This document shows, piece after piece, positions 1 through 9,822 of a stretch of DNA of 36,824 nt. The stretch is from the NCBI GenBank assembly GCA_002811645.1, contig PDIP01000035.1:50203-87026 (forward strand), read 5' to 3'. The translations under genes and the position numbers were made by a program. The DNA is from Corallochytrium limacisporum (lineage: Eukaryota; Opisthokonta). The notes below the pieces were generated by a model. It was not told the origin of the DNA, did no database searches, and was given only the letters and a program-made list of their open reading frames with translations. The number at the start of each line of letters is the position of its first letter. Positions within the stretch are counted from its first letter, which is position 1.

Positions 1-246
1 CCCACCCCCACCTCCGGACCCCGCAACAGCAGCCAAGCTGCATCAAATAACAGAAGACATCTCCATATCGAATATGTCCTACATATGGCATTGCTGTCAA
101 TATCCAATATACTAGATATCATCACTAATGAATACATCTCTGACTTATCTGTGTGTCAAAATCGTGCGCTGGTGGATTCTTGGTACGCTGGTGACCCTGC
201 ATGGCTAGGGCCTGAGAGCGGCGTTGTCGGTATTGAGAGTACCTGA
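1..246 (+). CDS. Possible 3' end of a gene cut by the window edge (doubtful)
   Basis: The first frame is open from the window edge to a TGA at 244-246 (81 codons, with hydrophobic stretches), so it could be the C-terminus of a gene that starts to the left. A competing frame starting at base 2 is also open to a TAG at 113-115 and begins with a proline run. I recognise neither product. An 81-codon opening is only mildly unlikely by chance, and the peptide lacks lysine, which is odd for a protein here. Treat as a low-confidence partial ORF; transcript data or the neighbouring sequence would settle it. Confidence 0.2.
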   Translation, partial: PTPTSGPRNSSQAASNNRRHLHIEYVLHMALLSISNILDIITNEYISDLSVCQNRALVDSWYAGDPAWLGPESGVVGIEST

Positions 247-2475
247 ACTCCGCGGGACCGCCAGGCCCTCAAAGGAGTAGTGCGAGGTGATTCAAGCGGT
301 TCCCTCCTCCCTTTCTCGCCACAGAGTCCATGTGTACTGGGTCTCCGGGTCCCGGCTGGGAAACTGCCCGTCCTTGTTGGTATGCATTTTGTACGGAAGC
401 TGCGAACTTTGCGTAGTCCGAGCTCGCTTCAACATTTCTTCCCGGTGTGATTTCTTCGTGTTCCAGGATTTCTTACTTGGCCCTCCTTGCTTTGTTTTGC
501 ATTTTCGAAAGCAACCGTCAATGTAGGGAATATGTATGGGGTGCAGATCGACATAAGGAGCGGGAAAGCGGCAGGAATAGGCCGAGTGAAAAGACGGACC
601 TCTTTTTCGCTGTCTCTCTCTCCTCTCTGGTTCCTTTTTCCCTTTGTTTCCCTTGTCCTTGTTCAGAATCCCTTAATAGCGCGCAGACAGACTGACGATA
701 AAACAGCGCCGCCACCCCCCCCCTCCCCGGGGGAGCTCAGCAGAAAAAAAAAAAGAACAAAAAGAAAAAAGGAGAGGCCACGTTCAGCTGCTGCCAATGA
801 AAAAGAATACCAAAAAAAAGGGGGGCAGCCCAAGCACATGGGGGCGAAGCCGGTAACAGTAGTGACCTCAATCGAGCACACCGGGGAAACGCAGAAGAAC
901 CCCACCCAGGAGTCCAGATTACACGGCGGTACCCACACATTCCGTACGTACTGCAGCAGTACCTGCGTATGGTCACAGATATCCACTCTTGTGCATGCTG
1001 TGTACATGGTTTTCTGGTGTCCTATGGTAGCAGTGGTGCTCTTGCGCCGATACATGTAGTGGTGTTCATTTAGGTATTCATTGAGTATCACTGAATGGGG
1101 AACTGTGGAAGGAGCCGGGAGTCGTAGCAATGGGTGACGTGGCCGCAACATGCGAGTCGGTCTGTACAGATTTCGTTCAGCAAACAGCGGAAGCACATGT
1201 TCGGGATTGGTCGTGGAGGCCAGTATGTTGGGAACTGACTCACCAGTACCTTAGAAGTGGACACCTATTATGTTCTGTGTCTTGTGATCGCTTCCCAGTC
1301 CTGGGTTCCGCACGCCTGCCTTCCGGTCGTCGTCGTCTCTCCAATGCAATTAAGCGCGTCGTCGTCCGCACAGGAGCCCCACGGAAGAGGAACTCACCCA
1401 ACTCCCACAGCCACGGCCACCACGGCATTTTCCTTTTTTTTTTTCGTCTTTCGTTGTCCTTTGCTTAAACCCCTGTTCACTCCCTCCCTTTCCTTTCCTC
1501 GTTTTCTTCTTGTTCTTCTTTCTCCTATTTTTGCACCAGCATGTGATAGATAGGGAACGGAAGCAAGCGACGGCACCGGAAGACGGAGGTGAAGAAAACA
1601 AAGGGAGCCAGGGTCACACTGGTTAGGAGTGGGGAAGTGTCGTTGGGGGATGAGAACCCCGAAGAAAAGGAAGTCGGCTGATGTGCGTCTTCGGCGTGCG
1701 CTGGATTCGCAGTCCTGCATACCCAAGTAGAACTCCACACCCAACTGCTTTTCCACTCGTGTGCCTTCTGGTGGGTAGGAGAGGGGAGTGTTTCCTTTTG
1801 GCCACCACCAGAGACAAACCCCAGCGGTGGCTGTACACACAGCTTGCGGAGTGTGTGCAAGCAGAAAAAGCTACGGAACCACTCAGGTGCCCGAAGAAAG
1901 CGGTGGTTCATAATGCACGGCAAAAAGAGAAGGGGGAAGAATGGAGGCCAAATTTTCTATTACACCTCCCCCCCCTCCCTTCCGGGGCCTTTCCCAACAT
2001 GGCCGTCTAGACAAAGTTGAGGGGTATATTGAGACTATGGAGAGTGCCCACGGGAAAGGAATGAAACGGCAAGGAATGTAATGCCCAAGGGGTGTGCACT
2101 TGCAGAGGCCACCACCAGCAGGCTCCGGTGGGTACCCAGTAAAGGGGGTGTGGTGCTGATGGAGGCCGACCACGGCAAGCCCAAAGTCTTGGCCCAGCTC
2201 GAGCCTTCTCTTGGGCCCTTTGAAGCGATACCCGGGTGATGAAGTTCTTATTGCTGTTGTGATGTTTAGAACTTGAGCTTTATTTAGGGAACGAATGACT
2301 TGGAAATGAGTATCCTGTTGGTGCTCGATCATGGTAGTTCAGACGGATAAAGAATTCGAAAATACACGCCAGGAGTGTTGACTTTGCTCGACCACCTAGT
2401 ATTTGAGTCCGAAAATCAAGCTTTGTTTCATTTAAAGAAGTGCGTTCGAGCACGTAAGAGAACACAGTCTTCACC
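247..2475. other. Gene-poor spacer with pyrimidine tracts and one C/G palindrome
   Basis: No reading frame here resembles a known protein; the longest (about 190 codons) have low-complexity Arg/Lys/Ser/Pro composition and no recognisable domain. Visible structure: pyrimidine-rich tracts on the plus strand at about 599-665 and 1430-1539, each ending in a CAG like a 3' splice site; a C-run followed by a CCCCGGGGG palindrome at about 715-735; A-runs at about 743-772 and 799-821. The last part is the likely promoter and 5' leader of the RRM/R3H gene. No tRNA or snRNA signature was seen. Confidence 0.5.
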
Positions 2476-3975
2476 ATGGCTGACGACGACTTTAGCTTTG
2501 AGGATGTTATTTTTGGTTCCAATTCCGGGCGCAATGGCCAAAACGGAGGACAAAAAGGTTACAACTGGCGTGCACCAAACGTTCCGGAGGTGGCTGTAGA
2601 TGAAGAGCGAGACACCCTGGAGGATGATATTGCTAGTCTGCGCCCGAACTTCGGGACAATGTCCAGTGGACCTGGACGTCGTGTTCGGCACGCAAGTACG
2701 ACCGTTATGGAAGATGGGGGACATGAAAGGGCAGCAGGTCTTCTAGGAACTGACGTCAAGAAGGATCGCCGCCGTAGTGGTATGGACTACATGAAAGGTC
2801 GAAGCCGGGACAGCTCTTACGACCGTCACCGCAGTCGGGAAAGCAGCCGGGAGCGTCGCCACAACCGGAGGGTAAGCAATGACCCAAACCAACGTAGTGA
2901 GCATGTCATTCTGGTTACCAATGTGAAGGGCGTGTCAAAGAATGACCTCGTTGAGTTTACGGAACGTAAGTGTGGAAAATTGCGGATGGCATCTTTGTTG
3001 GAGGGTCAAGACTTCGGATTTTTGCAGTTTTTGAATGACGAGAGCGTTGCACGTGCTCTCAAGGACTTGCATGGCGCTGAGTTTTTGGGCAAACGTGTGA
3101 GTGCAGAGCGGGTGCCTCATATTACTCCTGGTGTGGATCCTCGCAAATCTGTTAGTTCTGACTACGCGAAGAACAACGCTATTGTTATCAAAAACTTGCC
3201 ATTTAATATGACCGAATCGGAGGTGCACGACGTGCTGAACTCTACTGAGGGTGCACCAAGGGCTCGGGACATCCAGTTGCACTATGACAACTCCCACCAG
3301 TTCCGCGGCATGGTGTTCGTAGTTTATGATTCTATTGAGGATGCGGAAAAGGCATACACTGCGATCAGTGGTCTTGATGTCGGTGGACGTGCTGTCCGCT
3401 GCGAGTACAAGAAGACCAATGCGCTCCGCCAGAGCTCGTTGGCTAACATCAGCTTGTCCGCAAACGACGACTATGAACCCCCTGATGATGAGTGCCGCAA
3501 GATCTGGCTGCAGCTGCAGAAATTTGCCCAGGGACCTTCTCATCATCTGGACTTCCCTTCATTCCTGTCGGCTGAGCAGCGTCGCCAGATTCATATTATG
3601 GCCATCAAGCTTGGTCTCAACCACCAGAGCCAAGGTGAGGGAGATGAGCGTTTTATTATGGTGTGGAAGCCCGATAGCTCTCACGATGGCGGCTTGAGTG
3701 TGTCAGCTGGTGCAAGGGACATTCCTGGTCGGTCCCGTTCCACTGACGGGGGTCACAGGAACAACAATCGCCTCAGCGCAAACGTCAAGGGAAGCACAGA
3801 CTACTTGAGCACCTCGCCAAAGGGTGGACGAAGCCGGACGGGAAGTGAAACGCATAGCCCTGTCGGAAGCTGGCGGAACAACATGCTTATGAACGAGCCT
3901 CGGATTCAGCCCGTTCGCCAGCCGATTGGACCTGATGGTTCCATTGGTTTCCGCATTCGTCGCAGTGGCTTCTAG
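2476..3975 (+). CDS. RNA-binding protein with two RRMs and an R3H-like domain (Pin4/Cip2-like)
   Basis: The 499-residue product should bind single-stranded RNA, probably as a post-transcriptional regulator. A Ser/Arg-rich, disordered N-terminal region precedes RRM1 (about 142-212, with a degenerate RNP1 around DFGFLQF). RRM2 is about 234-312, with a good RNP2 (IVIKNLPF) and RNP1 (GMVFVVYD). An R3H-like segment (about 341-397) contains the QRRQIHIMAIKLGLNH core. The C-terminal tail is low complexity and ends PVRQPIGPDGS...GF. The order RRM then R3H-like matches fungal Pin4/Cip-type regulators as I remember them; the exact orthologue is uncertain. The start ATG is in a CACCATGG context and the frame has no introns. 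Confidence 0.87.
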   Translation: MADDDFSFEDVIFGSNSGRNGQNGGQKGYNWRAPNVPEVAVDEERDTLEDDIASLRPNFGTMSSGPGRRVRHASTTVMEDGGHERAAGLLGTDVKKDRRRSGMDYMKGRSRDSSYDRHRSRESSRERRHNRRVSNDPNQRSEHVILVTNVKGVSKNDLVEFTERKCGKLRMASLLEGQDFGFLQFLNDESVARALKDLHGAEFLGKRVSAERVPHITPGVDPRKSVSSDYAKNNAIVIKNLPFNMTESEVHDVLNSTEGAPRARDIQLHYDNSHQFRGMVFVVYDSIEDAEKAYTAISGLDVGGRAVRCEYKKTNALRQSSLANISLSANDDYEPPDDECRKIWLQLQKFAQGPSHHLDFPSFLSAEQRRQIHIMAIKLGLNHQSQGEGDERFIMVWKPDSSHDGGLSVSAGARDIPGRSRSTDGGHRNNNRLSANVKGSTDYLSTSPKGGRSRTGSETHSPVGSWRNNMLMNEPRIQPVRQPIGPDGSIGFRIRRSGF

Positions 3976-4346
3976 ACCCAAAACACAGTTCGCCAGTTCA
4001 GAAAACTTAAAAACGAAATGGATGTTCGCCCGAAAATAATCTTTTAATGAATACCGTAAATACATGACTTGCCCAATCATAGTTACACGTGAACGCTCAG
4101 TGCTGCAGCGACGGTTCCTGACTCCTCGGTAGACCACTGTCCATCACAAAGTGTGTATTCTCCCCCTCCCGATCCCGCTGTCGGGACCCTTCACTACTTG
4201 CCCAGGCCAGGGGGAGGCTTCTAGAACAACTGTGGTGCGGACTGGCCCGGTAGGCTATTTAAGGTCTTCGCAATATCGAGACGACACTTCTATCGAAATC
4301 CAGTCTCTATGCTATCACAACGCTACGGGACTTGTTAAAGAAGACC
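3976..4346. other. Spacer and PSMD5 promoter region
   Basis: This 371-bp stretch between two plus-strand genes carries the 3' UTR of the RRM/R3H gene, a short C/T-rich tract (about 4159-4178), and a TATA-like TATTTAAG at 4256-4263. I see no gene or RNA in it. Confidence 0.5.
4256..4263 (+). promoter_or_regulatory. TATA-like element upstream of the PSMD5 gene
   Basis: TATTTAAG lies 84 bp upstream of the chosen ATG at 4347, a plausible distance for a core promoter with a short leader. The assignment rests only on the motif and its position. Confidence 0.3.
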
Positions 4347-5924
4347 ATGGTGGAAATAACAGATGTTAAAGCAACAGCGGAGGCCGTCCACCAGTCACTC
4401 AAGATCGGAGGCAAGGCCGCATTGCAAACGTTGCAGACATTGAACACCTTTACGACAGCCAGGAATCAGAAAATAGCAGAGTTGTACAAGGAACTGGCTA
4501 CTATTCCCACAGAGGATCTGTTCAGCACACTGGAATACTCGGAAGAATTTCAATGGGATATTGCAAAGGAAAGTTGCAAGGTATTGGAAGCAGTAGTGAA
4601 CTACATAGATGCAGATCTCCTGCTTGGTCAATACCGATCCTTCCTCACAACTGGATCTCAACATGAGCTCGCCGAAGTGCGAAATCTGGTCCTCAGCATA
4701 GCAATCAAGATGGCTCAGTCAGAACAAGACTTTGACAAGGCGGAGAAAGCAGGTTTCTTGTCCGAGTGCTTGTGTCTCACTATTGATTCGGCACCTGAAG
4801 TACACAAGAAAGCATGCCAAGACTTCGTTCAGTCCCTAATCGCCAGAGAGTGGGGTCGCGATTATCTCTTTCGTAATGATATTCAAGACGAATTGCTGGA
4901 AATTCTTCAAGATGACTCTTCTGCGAGATTGCGAATCTATGTGACTCTGACAAATATCATAGCCCAGGACGGTGGTATGGGCGTAGGGGACATGATTTCG
5001 TCCTCCAGGTATATCTCACAAGCATTGCTTGGAGATTTGCGGTCGGATGATGTACTTTTGAAGACAGCATTGATTGAGGAACTCTCGACAATGGGATCGA
5101 CCACAGCAGGATACCAGTGGTTGAAGACTTCGGGAATACTAGAGATTGTCTACAATACCTTCGGAGATGATGTTGATCCTTTAAATCAGATGCTGATGGT
5201 TCCTGTGGCATGGTCCTTCCTCTCAAGTCTTGCATATGCCGGGTTTCAAGAGGCTCTGCAAGACATGGTATCCCATAACGTAGGACAGCGCCTTGGCCAC
5301 AGCCTGCAGGACAGCAATCAATCGACTGCGGGCAGGGCACTGACATTCGGGTGCTTGGTCATGGGGCAGCAGGGTTACTTCGAGGCCATCGTGAAGACAA
5401 CGCCAGGCTTAGATCGAGTTCTTGTTGAACGCATGCGGACACTGCTGTTTGGCCCAGATCCCGAAATACGTGCGGATGGAATGAAGACATTTGCGCTAAC
5501 GTTTGAAAACACTGAACCCATTACCGGACCAACTCCGATCGACGTTCGTGTGCAGTTTTTGCAGGCTGTCTTTCAGGGTAAGGGCGATGCTATGACATGG
5601 ATGACCAAACAGCTGAGTCACCCGATAGATAACCTCCGCGATGCCACCCTGCGGTTCATGCTCGCTTTTGCACAGTACAAGCAAGGTCGCACAGCAATCG
5701 GCGGCACCGCTGGTTTTGTGGAATTAATTACATCGAGAACTGGCAATTTTAGCAAGCTACAAAAGGAGCGCAAGCACACGTTGGTTGGCCTGCTTCTCCG
5801 TGCAGGAGATGCCGAGGAGTTGTTCGGCAAAGCAGCCCGCGACCAGATGTCTGTATTTTATGACGAGGGGCCCTACAAAGGGCCTGATCACAGCCTCCAT
5901 GTCGGTGTCATGGGTGCCACATAG
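4347..5924 (+). CDS. PSMD5: 26S proteasome assembly chaperone, PSMD5/S5b (Hsm3) family
   Basis: PSMD5 (Hsm3 in yeast) is an alpha-solenoid chaperone that binds the Rpt1-Rpt2 side of the proteasome base during assembly and leaves before the 26S particle matures. The 525-residue product is all helical repeats and close in length to human PSMD5 (about 504). Its C-terminal segment has the family layout: a GFVEL element, a spaced basic helix, AEELFGK, then a YDEGPY element close to the end, matching the EGPY element of PSMD5. The ATG at 4347 (ACCATGG) is preferred over an upstream in-frame TTG. A polyadenylation hexamer follows at 5958. The yeast Hsm3 relation is known from the family; the orthology here is my reading of the C-terminal motifs. 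Confidence 0.82.
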   Translation: MVEITDVKATAEAVHQSLKIGGKAALQTLQTLNTFTTARNQKIAELYKELATIPTEDLFSTLEYSEEFQWDIAKESCKVLEAVVNYIDADLLLGQYRSFLTTGSQHELAEVRNLVLSIAIKMAQSEQDFDKAEKAGFLSECLCLTIDSAPEVHKKACQDFVQSLIAREWGRDYLFRNDIQDELLEILQDDSSARLRIYVTLTNIIAQDGGMGVGDMISSSRYISQALLGDLRSDDVLLKTALIEELSTMGSTTAGYQWLKTSGILEIVYNTFGDDVDPLNQMLMVPVAWSFLSSLAYAGFQEALQDMVSHNVGQRLGHSLQDSNQSTAGRALTFGCLVMGQQGYFEAIVKTTPGLDRVLVERMRTLLFGPDPEIRADGMKTFALTFENTEPITGPTPIDVRVQFLQAVFQGKGDAMTWMTKQLSHPIDNLRDATLRFMLAFAQYKQGRTAIGGTAGFVELITSRTGNFSKLQKERKHTLVGLLLRAGDAEELFGKAARDQMSVFYDEGPYKGPDHSLHVGVMGAT

Positions 5925-6372
5925 ATAGCCTAAACATCGTACAGATCGGTTCAATACAATAAACATATAAATTATAGCAGCCCTGGCATGCAGGACCCTA
6001 TTGAATGGGTTGCCAACTGTCCAGCCGTACGCATCAATCACTTTTGTCAATCTTTGGGCGCCAGCAGTGCAGGCTTCCCCTTCCCCCCCGACTTCCGTCC
6101 CCCCGACACTAGCCCCGAAAACGACGGTTTGTTGAGTATTGAGCGGCAGTCTGTACGCTTGGAAGCTCGTCCGCCCCTCGAGACTGTAGGCGGTGCCGGG
6201 TTTCCTCCCCTTCCCAGGCTTGACTGTGGCCACCATCGGGACGATCCGGAGGGGTTTCGTGGCGCTCTGCATGTTGGACAGCTTGCTGAGCCGGTGGCCA
6301 CGGGTGGATGATTTTCAGTTAGGTAGAAGAATTAGCACTCCAAGAACTCACAAATCCGCCACGCTAGGTAGT
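5925..6372. other. PSMD5 3' UTR and helicase promoter/leader
   Basis: The stretch holds AATAAA at 5958-5963, then C-rich tracts at 6076-6109 that resemble the oriented pyrimidine tracts upstream of other genes. The helicase frame stays open back to 6193 and contains another ATG at 6271, so part of this may be coding. No independent gene was seen. Confidence 0.45.
5958..5963 (+). terminator. Polyadenylation hexamer of PSMD5
   Basis: A canonical AATAAA lies 34 bp after the PSMD5 stop codon in AT-rich DNA, so it is a plausible cleavage and polyadenylation signal. No read data support the site. Confidence 0.45.
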
Positions 6373-9018
6373 ATGAAGCCAGTGTGGCCACAACCTAATC
6401 AGAGTCAAATGGATGATGCACTAGCCCGTCGTCGACTTCACCTCGCATTCGGAAGCTCAAGTGATGACTCCGACACCGAGCAGAACCATGGCGAAGATAC
6501 AGAGGATAAAAATCCCGATGTAGATACCGTGGAAGGTGATTCGGAAGGAGTCGCAGTGGCGGCTAAGGACCGCAAGCGGAGAATTGGAAGCAGCGGGTTA
6601 GAGTTAAAGAGATCTCGAATAGAACAGGGGCAACTTCCGGTGCTCACTGAAGAAGCACGAGCACGAAATGAGGGTTCACGTAATGGACCATCTGGTGGCC
6701 TTGGGCAACTTGCAAGTGATTTCCGCAAGTCTGACCACTCTCGACGGTTTCGAGCTGACGGTGCAAATGGAATCCTCCAGAAACAAGGACAACCAATCCG
6801 GGGATCAGTCTCTCTCTGGTCAAGACGAATGGACTTCAGCCTTGAGTCTTTCCACTGTCTCTTTCTGAGGACTGACTATCGTGATATTCAGAAAGATGAA
6901 GCTATTCTTCGGCTACTGAAAAAGCACTACCAGATCACAGAGATCCGCGATGTGCCCATGTATTTTGCTGATGACAGGCAGTATTTTGAAACTTGGTTAC
7001 CACTACTCTTTCTGGAAGGTCTCGGCCAAATTCTCCAAGCCTTGGAAGAAGAACGTCAAGATCGCAAGGGCAAACGGGATCACACATACCAAGTCAGTGT
7101 AGTAGATGAGTTACGTCGGGAATCTAATCCATGGTACAGCTCATTCATGCTAGAAACCAGCAATGATACATTCAATGCCATCGACGACTACCTCTGTGCC
7201 CTCGAAATGCCTAAGCCTGGAGGTCATGGATTCTATCGTGTGTTTGTCCTGTGTAGCAGAATGGGATATTCCAAAATCCTTAGAATGAAGATCAGTTTCA
7301 CAAATGCGTCAAAGCTCCGCCCTGAAACGTACACAATCGTTCCGCTGTGTCGCCTCACACCGTTCGAACGCCAGTTTGTGGCACTCAAAAAGATTGTACA
7401 GGACCCTCCTAAGCATATAAGTCACATCCGTGACCTGCTCTTTGAGCCCCTGGGGATCACAAGGGCAAACAACTCCAGAGTCGAATCTCACGAACCGGAA
7501 ACAAGCACGACGGACACCCTGAATGATCTGATGATTGATCAATCTCGGGCAGCCCGCCATATTATGAGTGCAAAGGACCATCCAGTGTTTGTACAAGGAC
7601 CTCCGGGAACTGGAAAGACGAGGACGATCGTACATGTGATTACTGCTCTGTTCAAGAATCTTTGCCCGATTCGTAAGAACCCCTGGTTGCCCAACCCCTC
7701 GGAGGTTCTCGGTAGTGATCCCAGCAAAGCTGACTCCAAGGTACGGGTCATGATTTGTACTCAGTCCAATGCGGCCCTCATTGAGATCTGCCAAAGACTG
7801 GGTACAGGTTTAGAAACGAAAGAGAAGGGCGTGGGGGCGACCAGATTCTATCCGCGTGTGGTCCGATTTGGAAACTACGAAACAACGGAGGATCCAATGG
7901 CGCTAGAGAACCTGGTCGAAAAGTTCATGAAATCGGACCCCAATGTTATTGAGACCATGGCACGGATTGACAAACTCCGGATAGAGGGAGAAAAGTCTGC
8001 AGAAAAGCTCCAGGCAAATGAAAAGATAATCAAGGCATTGAATGCTCGCCTGGAGAGTAGGCGTGGCGCTGCCGTCAAAGGGCTCATGTTGAACACGGAT
8101 GTGATTGCTTGTACGCTGGTCAGCTCTGGGCATCCAACCATTGAGGATGCTCTGCGGGGAGTCAACTTGAATTACATTCTCATCGACGAAGCCGCCCAGG
8201 CTGTCGAGTTGGAAAGCGTGATCCCCACAATCCACAAGCATAGGACGCTTGCTTTTGTTGGTGACCCAATGCAACTCCCAGCGACCGTTGTGGCAAGAAA
8301 GGCGCTTAAAAGAAAATACGACATGTCTTTCTTCCAGAGACTGGTAGTGCGCCTGGGCAGTCAATCACAAGAATACGTTCATCGGCTCAAAGTGCAGTTC
8401 CGAATGCTCGATCCTATTTGCCGGTTCCCGTCCAAGGAATTCTATGACAACCAGTTGGTCACCTCTGATAGTGTGGAGGACCATCTGGCCGGCACCTCCC
8501 ACTTCTTTCAACCCCTTTCTTTCATTGAGTGCAGGGGCAAGATGCGCCGAGTAGGATCAGGAACGTTACAGAACCTCGACGAGGTAGAGGTCATGAGTGA
8601 TGTCTTGAACATCCTGTTTAGGAACTGGAAGGAGTCTCAACAGCCAATCAACATTGCCATCCTAACTCCGTATCGGGGACAACTTTCCGCCATCAACCGC
8701 AAACTGGTAAGAATGAAAGGCGGCGAATCGAAAGAGTTCATCGATGAATGTGTCCGTCCGTCAACCATCGATGGTTTCCAGGGTCAGGAATGTGATGTGT
8801 GTATCTTCCTGACTGTACGATCCTCCCATCGTCATAGCCTTGGCTTTGTGAGCGACATGAGGCGTCTGAATGTAGCCATTACCCGGTCGCGCTTTCGTCT
8901 GATTATCATCGGTGATGACATTGCCCTGGGCAAAAACAAGACCTGGAAACGCTTCTTGCATCACATCCGCCACAATGGCAAGTGGATGAAGCTAACAGAT
9001 CTGTCCCCCTTGCCTTAG
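6373..9018 (+). CDS. Senataxin/Sen1-like superfamily 1 RNA/DNA helicase
   Basis: An 881-residue UPF1-like SF1B helicase, by family likely acting on RNA-DNA hybrids and transcription termination in the nucleus. The first ~90 residues are acidic and Ser/Asp-rich with a basic KRRIGSS patch. Core motifs are intact: Walker A GPPGTGKT (409-416), motif II DEAAQ (605-609), VGDPMQLPATV, the Sen1-type VQFRM motif followed by PSKEFYDNQL, TPYRGQ, DGFQGQE and RRLNVAITRSR. The VQFRM...FPSKEFY pattern separates Sen1/Senataxin from DNA2 and UPF1. It is much shorter than Sen1 or SETX because the large N-terminal domain is missing. The frame is also open upstream with an ATG at 6271; I chose 6373 because it has A at -3 and starts the acidic region. 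A start at 6409 is also possible. Confidence 0.88.
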   Translation: MKPVWPQPNQSQMDDALARRRLHLAFGSSSDDSDTEQNHGEDTEDKNPDVDTVEGDSEGVAVAAKDRKRRIGSSGLELKRSRIEQGQLPVLTEEARARNEGSRNGPSGGLGQLASDFRKSDHSRRFRADGANGILQKQGQPIRGSVSLWSRRMDFSLESFHCLFLRTDYRDIQKDEAILRLLKKHYQITEIRDVPMYFADDRQYFETWLPLLFLEGLGQILQALEEERQDRKGKRDHTYQVSVVDELRRESNPWYSSFMLETSNDTFNAIDDYLCALEMPKPGGHGFYRVFVLCSRMGYSKILRMKISFTNASKLRPETYTIVPLCRLTPFERQFVALKKIVQDPPKHISHIRDLLFEPLGITRANNSRVESHEPETSTTDTLNDLMIDQSRAARHIMSAKDHPVFVQGPPGTGKTRTIVHVITALFKNLCPIRKNPWLPNPSEVLGSDPSKADSKVRVMICTQSNAALIEICQRLGTGLETKEKGVGATRFYPRVVRFGNYETTEDPMALENLVEKFMKSDPNVIETMARIDKLRIEGEKSAEKLQANEKIIKALNARLESRRGAAVKGLMLNTDVIACTLVSSGHPTIEDALRGVNLNYILIDEAAQAVELESVIPTIHKHRTLAFVGDPMQLPATVVARKALKRKYDMSFFQRLVVRLGSQSQEYVHRLKVQFRMLDPICRFPSKEFYDNQLVTSDSVEDHLAGTSHFFQPLSFIECRGKMRRVGSGTLQNLDEVEVMSDVLNILFRNWKESQQPINIAILTPYRGQLSAINRKLVRMKGGESKEFIDECVRPSTIDGFQGQECDVCIFLTVRSSHRHSLGFVSDMRRLNVAITRSRFRLIIIGDDIALGKNKTWKRFLHHIRHNGKWMKLTDLSPLP

Positions 9019-9822
9019 TCACAGAACTGTTCTGGCCATCGTTCGTTACGCGGTGCCTGTGCTCCGAAAACCAACCCCCCCTTTTCGTTCCCCACCCACA
9101 TATTTCAGCCTCGCCAGGCCTCGTGGAGTGGGAGCGTGTTAGGAGCAGCGCTGCTGCCCCCCCCCCCTTTGCTCTCTATAGGTTGTAGTCCACGCACCCA
9201 TTCAATAGGTCGCGTGTTCGGCCTAAATCACGACAACGTATTCAAGAACTCAGTGCCAAGTAATGCGAAACAAAATGGTCTGGTTTCTCTGGCAGACTCT
9301 TGTGTGCCAGAGACTGCCAGATAGCCTCCTCACATATGTAAGTATTCCACCTTTGTTTAGAATCAGGCGAAGGCTTCCGACTGATGAATAATGTCGCGAA
9401 CGGGCGGACATGACTACCCCATGGTGATCGCAATACATTCTGCAATGCTGACGGAATCTTCCTGCGCCTAGTTATTTCCAGGTTCAATTTGGACACTCCA
9501 CTAACAAGTACGTATGTTATCCTGTTTTTTCCATAGACACGGGCTGAAGTAGTTGGCGGAGTAGGAATTTGGTTGTCTGCTACACCAGTGTACTAAAGGT
9601 ATGTATCCCGCAATAATCTAGCATAGGCTGATTGATGAACTTGATGACAAGGAGAACAAAAAAATATATAGGAAGTGCCGTCTTACTTATTGGAAGACGA
9701 TTGTTCAATTCTGAGACATCATCATCTGGCTATGCTCTTCTACCTCCTGAACGGACCCAAAACGGTATCAACTAACATTCACTTCTCCTATCACTATGAT
9801 TCGTTTTACTATGCAGGCATGA
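9019..9822. other. Intergenic region between convergent genes
   Basis: This 804-bp stretch separates two convergent genes (helicase and HPPK-DHPS). It contains a run of eleven C at 9157-9167 and AT-rich DNA near 9660. Short frames exist on both strands, but none shows a domain. Matches to tRNA B-box and C/D-box motifs were considered and rejected. It is long for a purely convergent terminator region, and I cannot say what else it holds. Confidence 0.45.

Noticed and set aside
663-1196. 177-codon open frame on the minus strand
   Set aside because: It is driven by translated homopolymer and pyrimidine tracts (poly-Phe, poly-Gly) and shows no domain.
5950-5958. GTTCAATAC match to a tRNA B box
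   Set aside because: The flanking bases do not form a T-stem and there is no A box or acceptor pairing; it is in the PSMD5 3' UTR.
6193-6372. Longer N-terminus for the helicase
   Set aside because: It starts from GTG; the ATG at 6271 gives a peptide with no recognisable sequence, so 6373 is preferred, with some doubt.
9703-9711. GTTCAATTC match to a tRNA B box
   Set aside because: No T-stem or cloverleaf can be built around it.
9633-9714. TGATGAA and CTGA spaced like a C/D snoRNA
   Set aside because: The base before the C box is T rather than a purine and the ends do not pair in a terminal stem.
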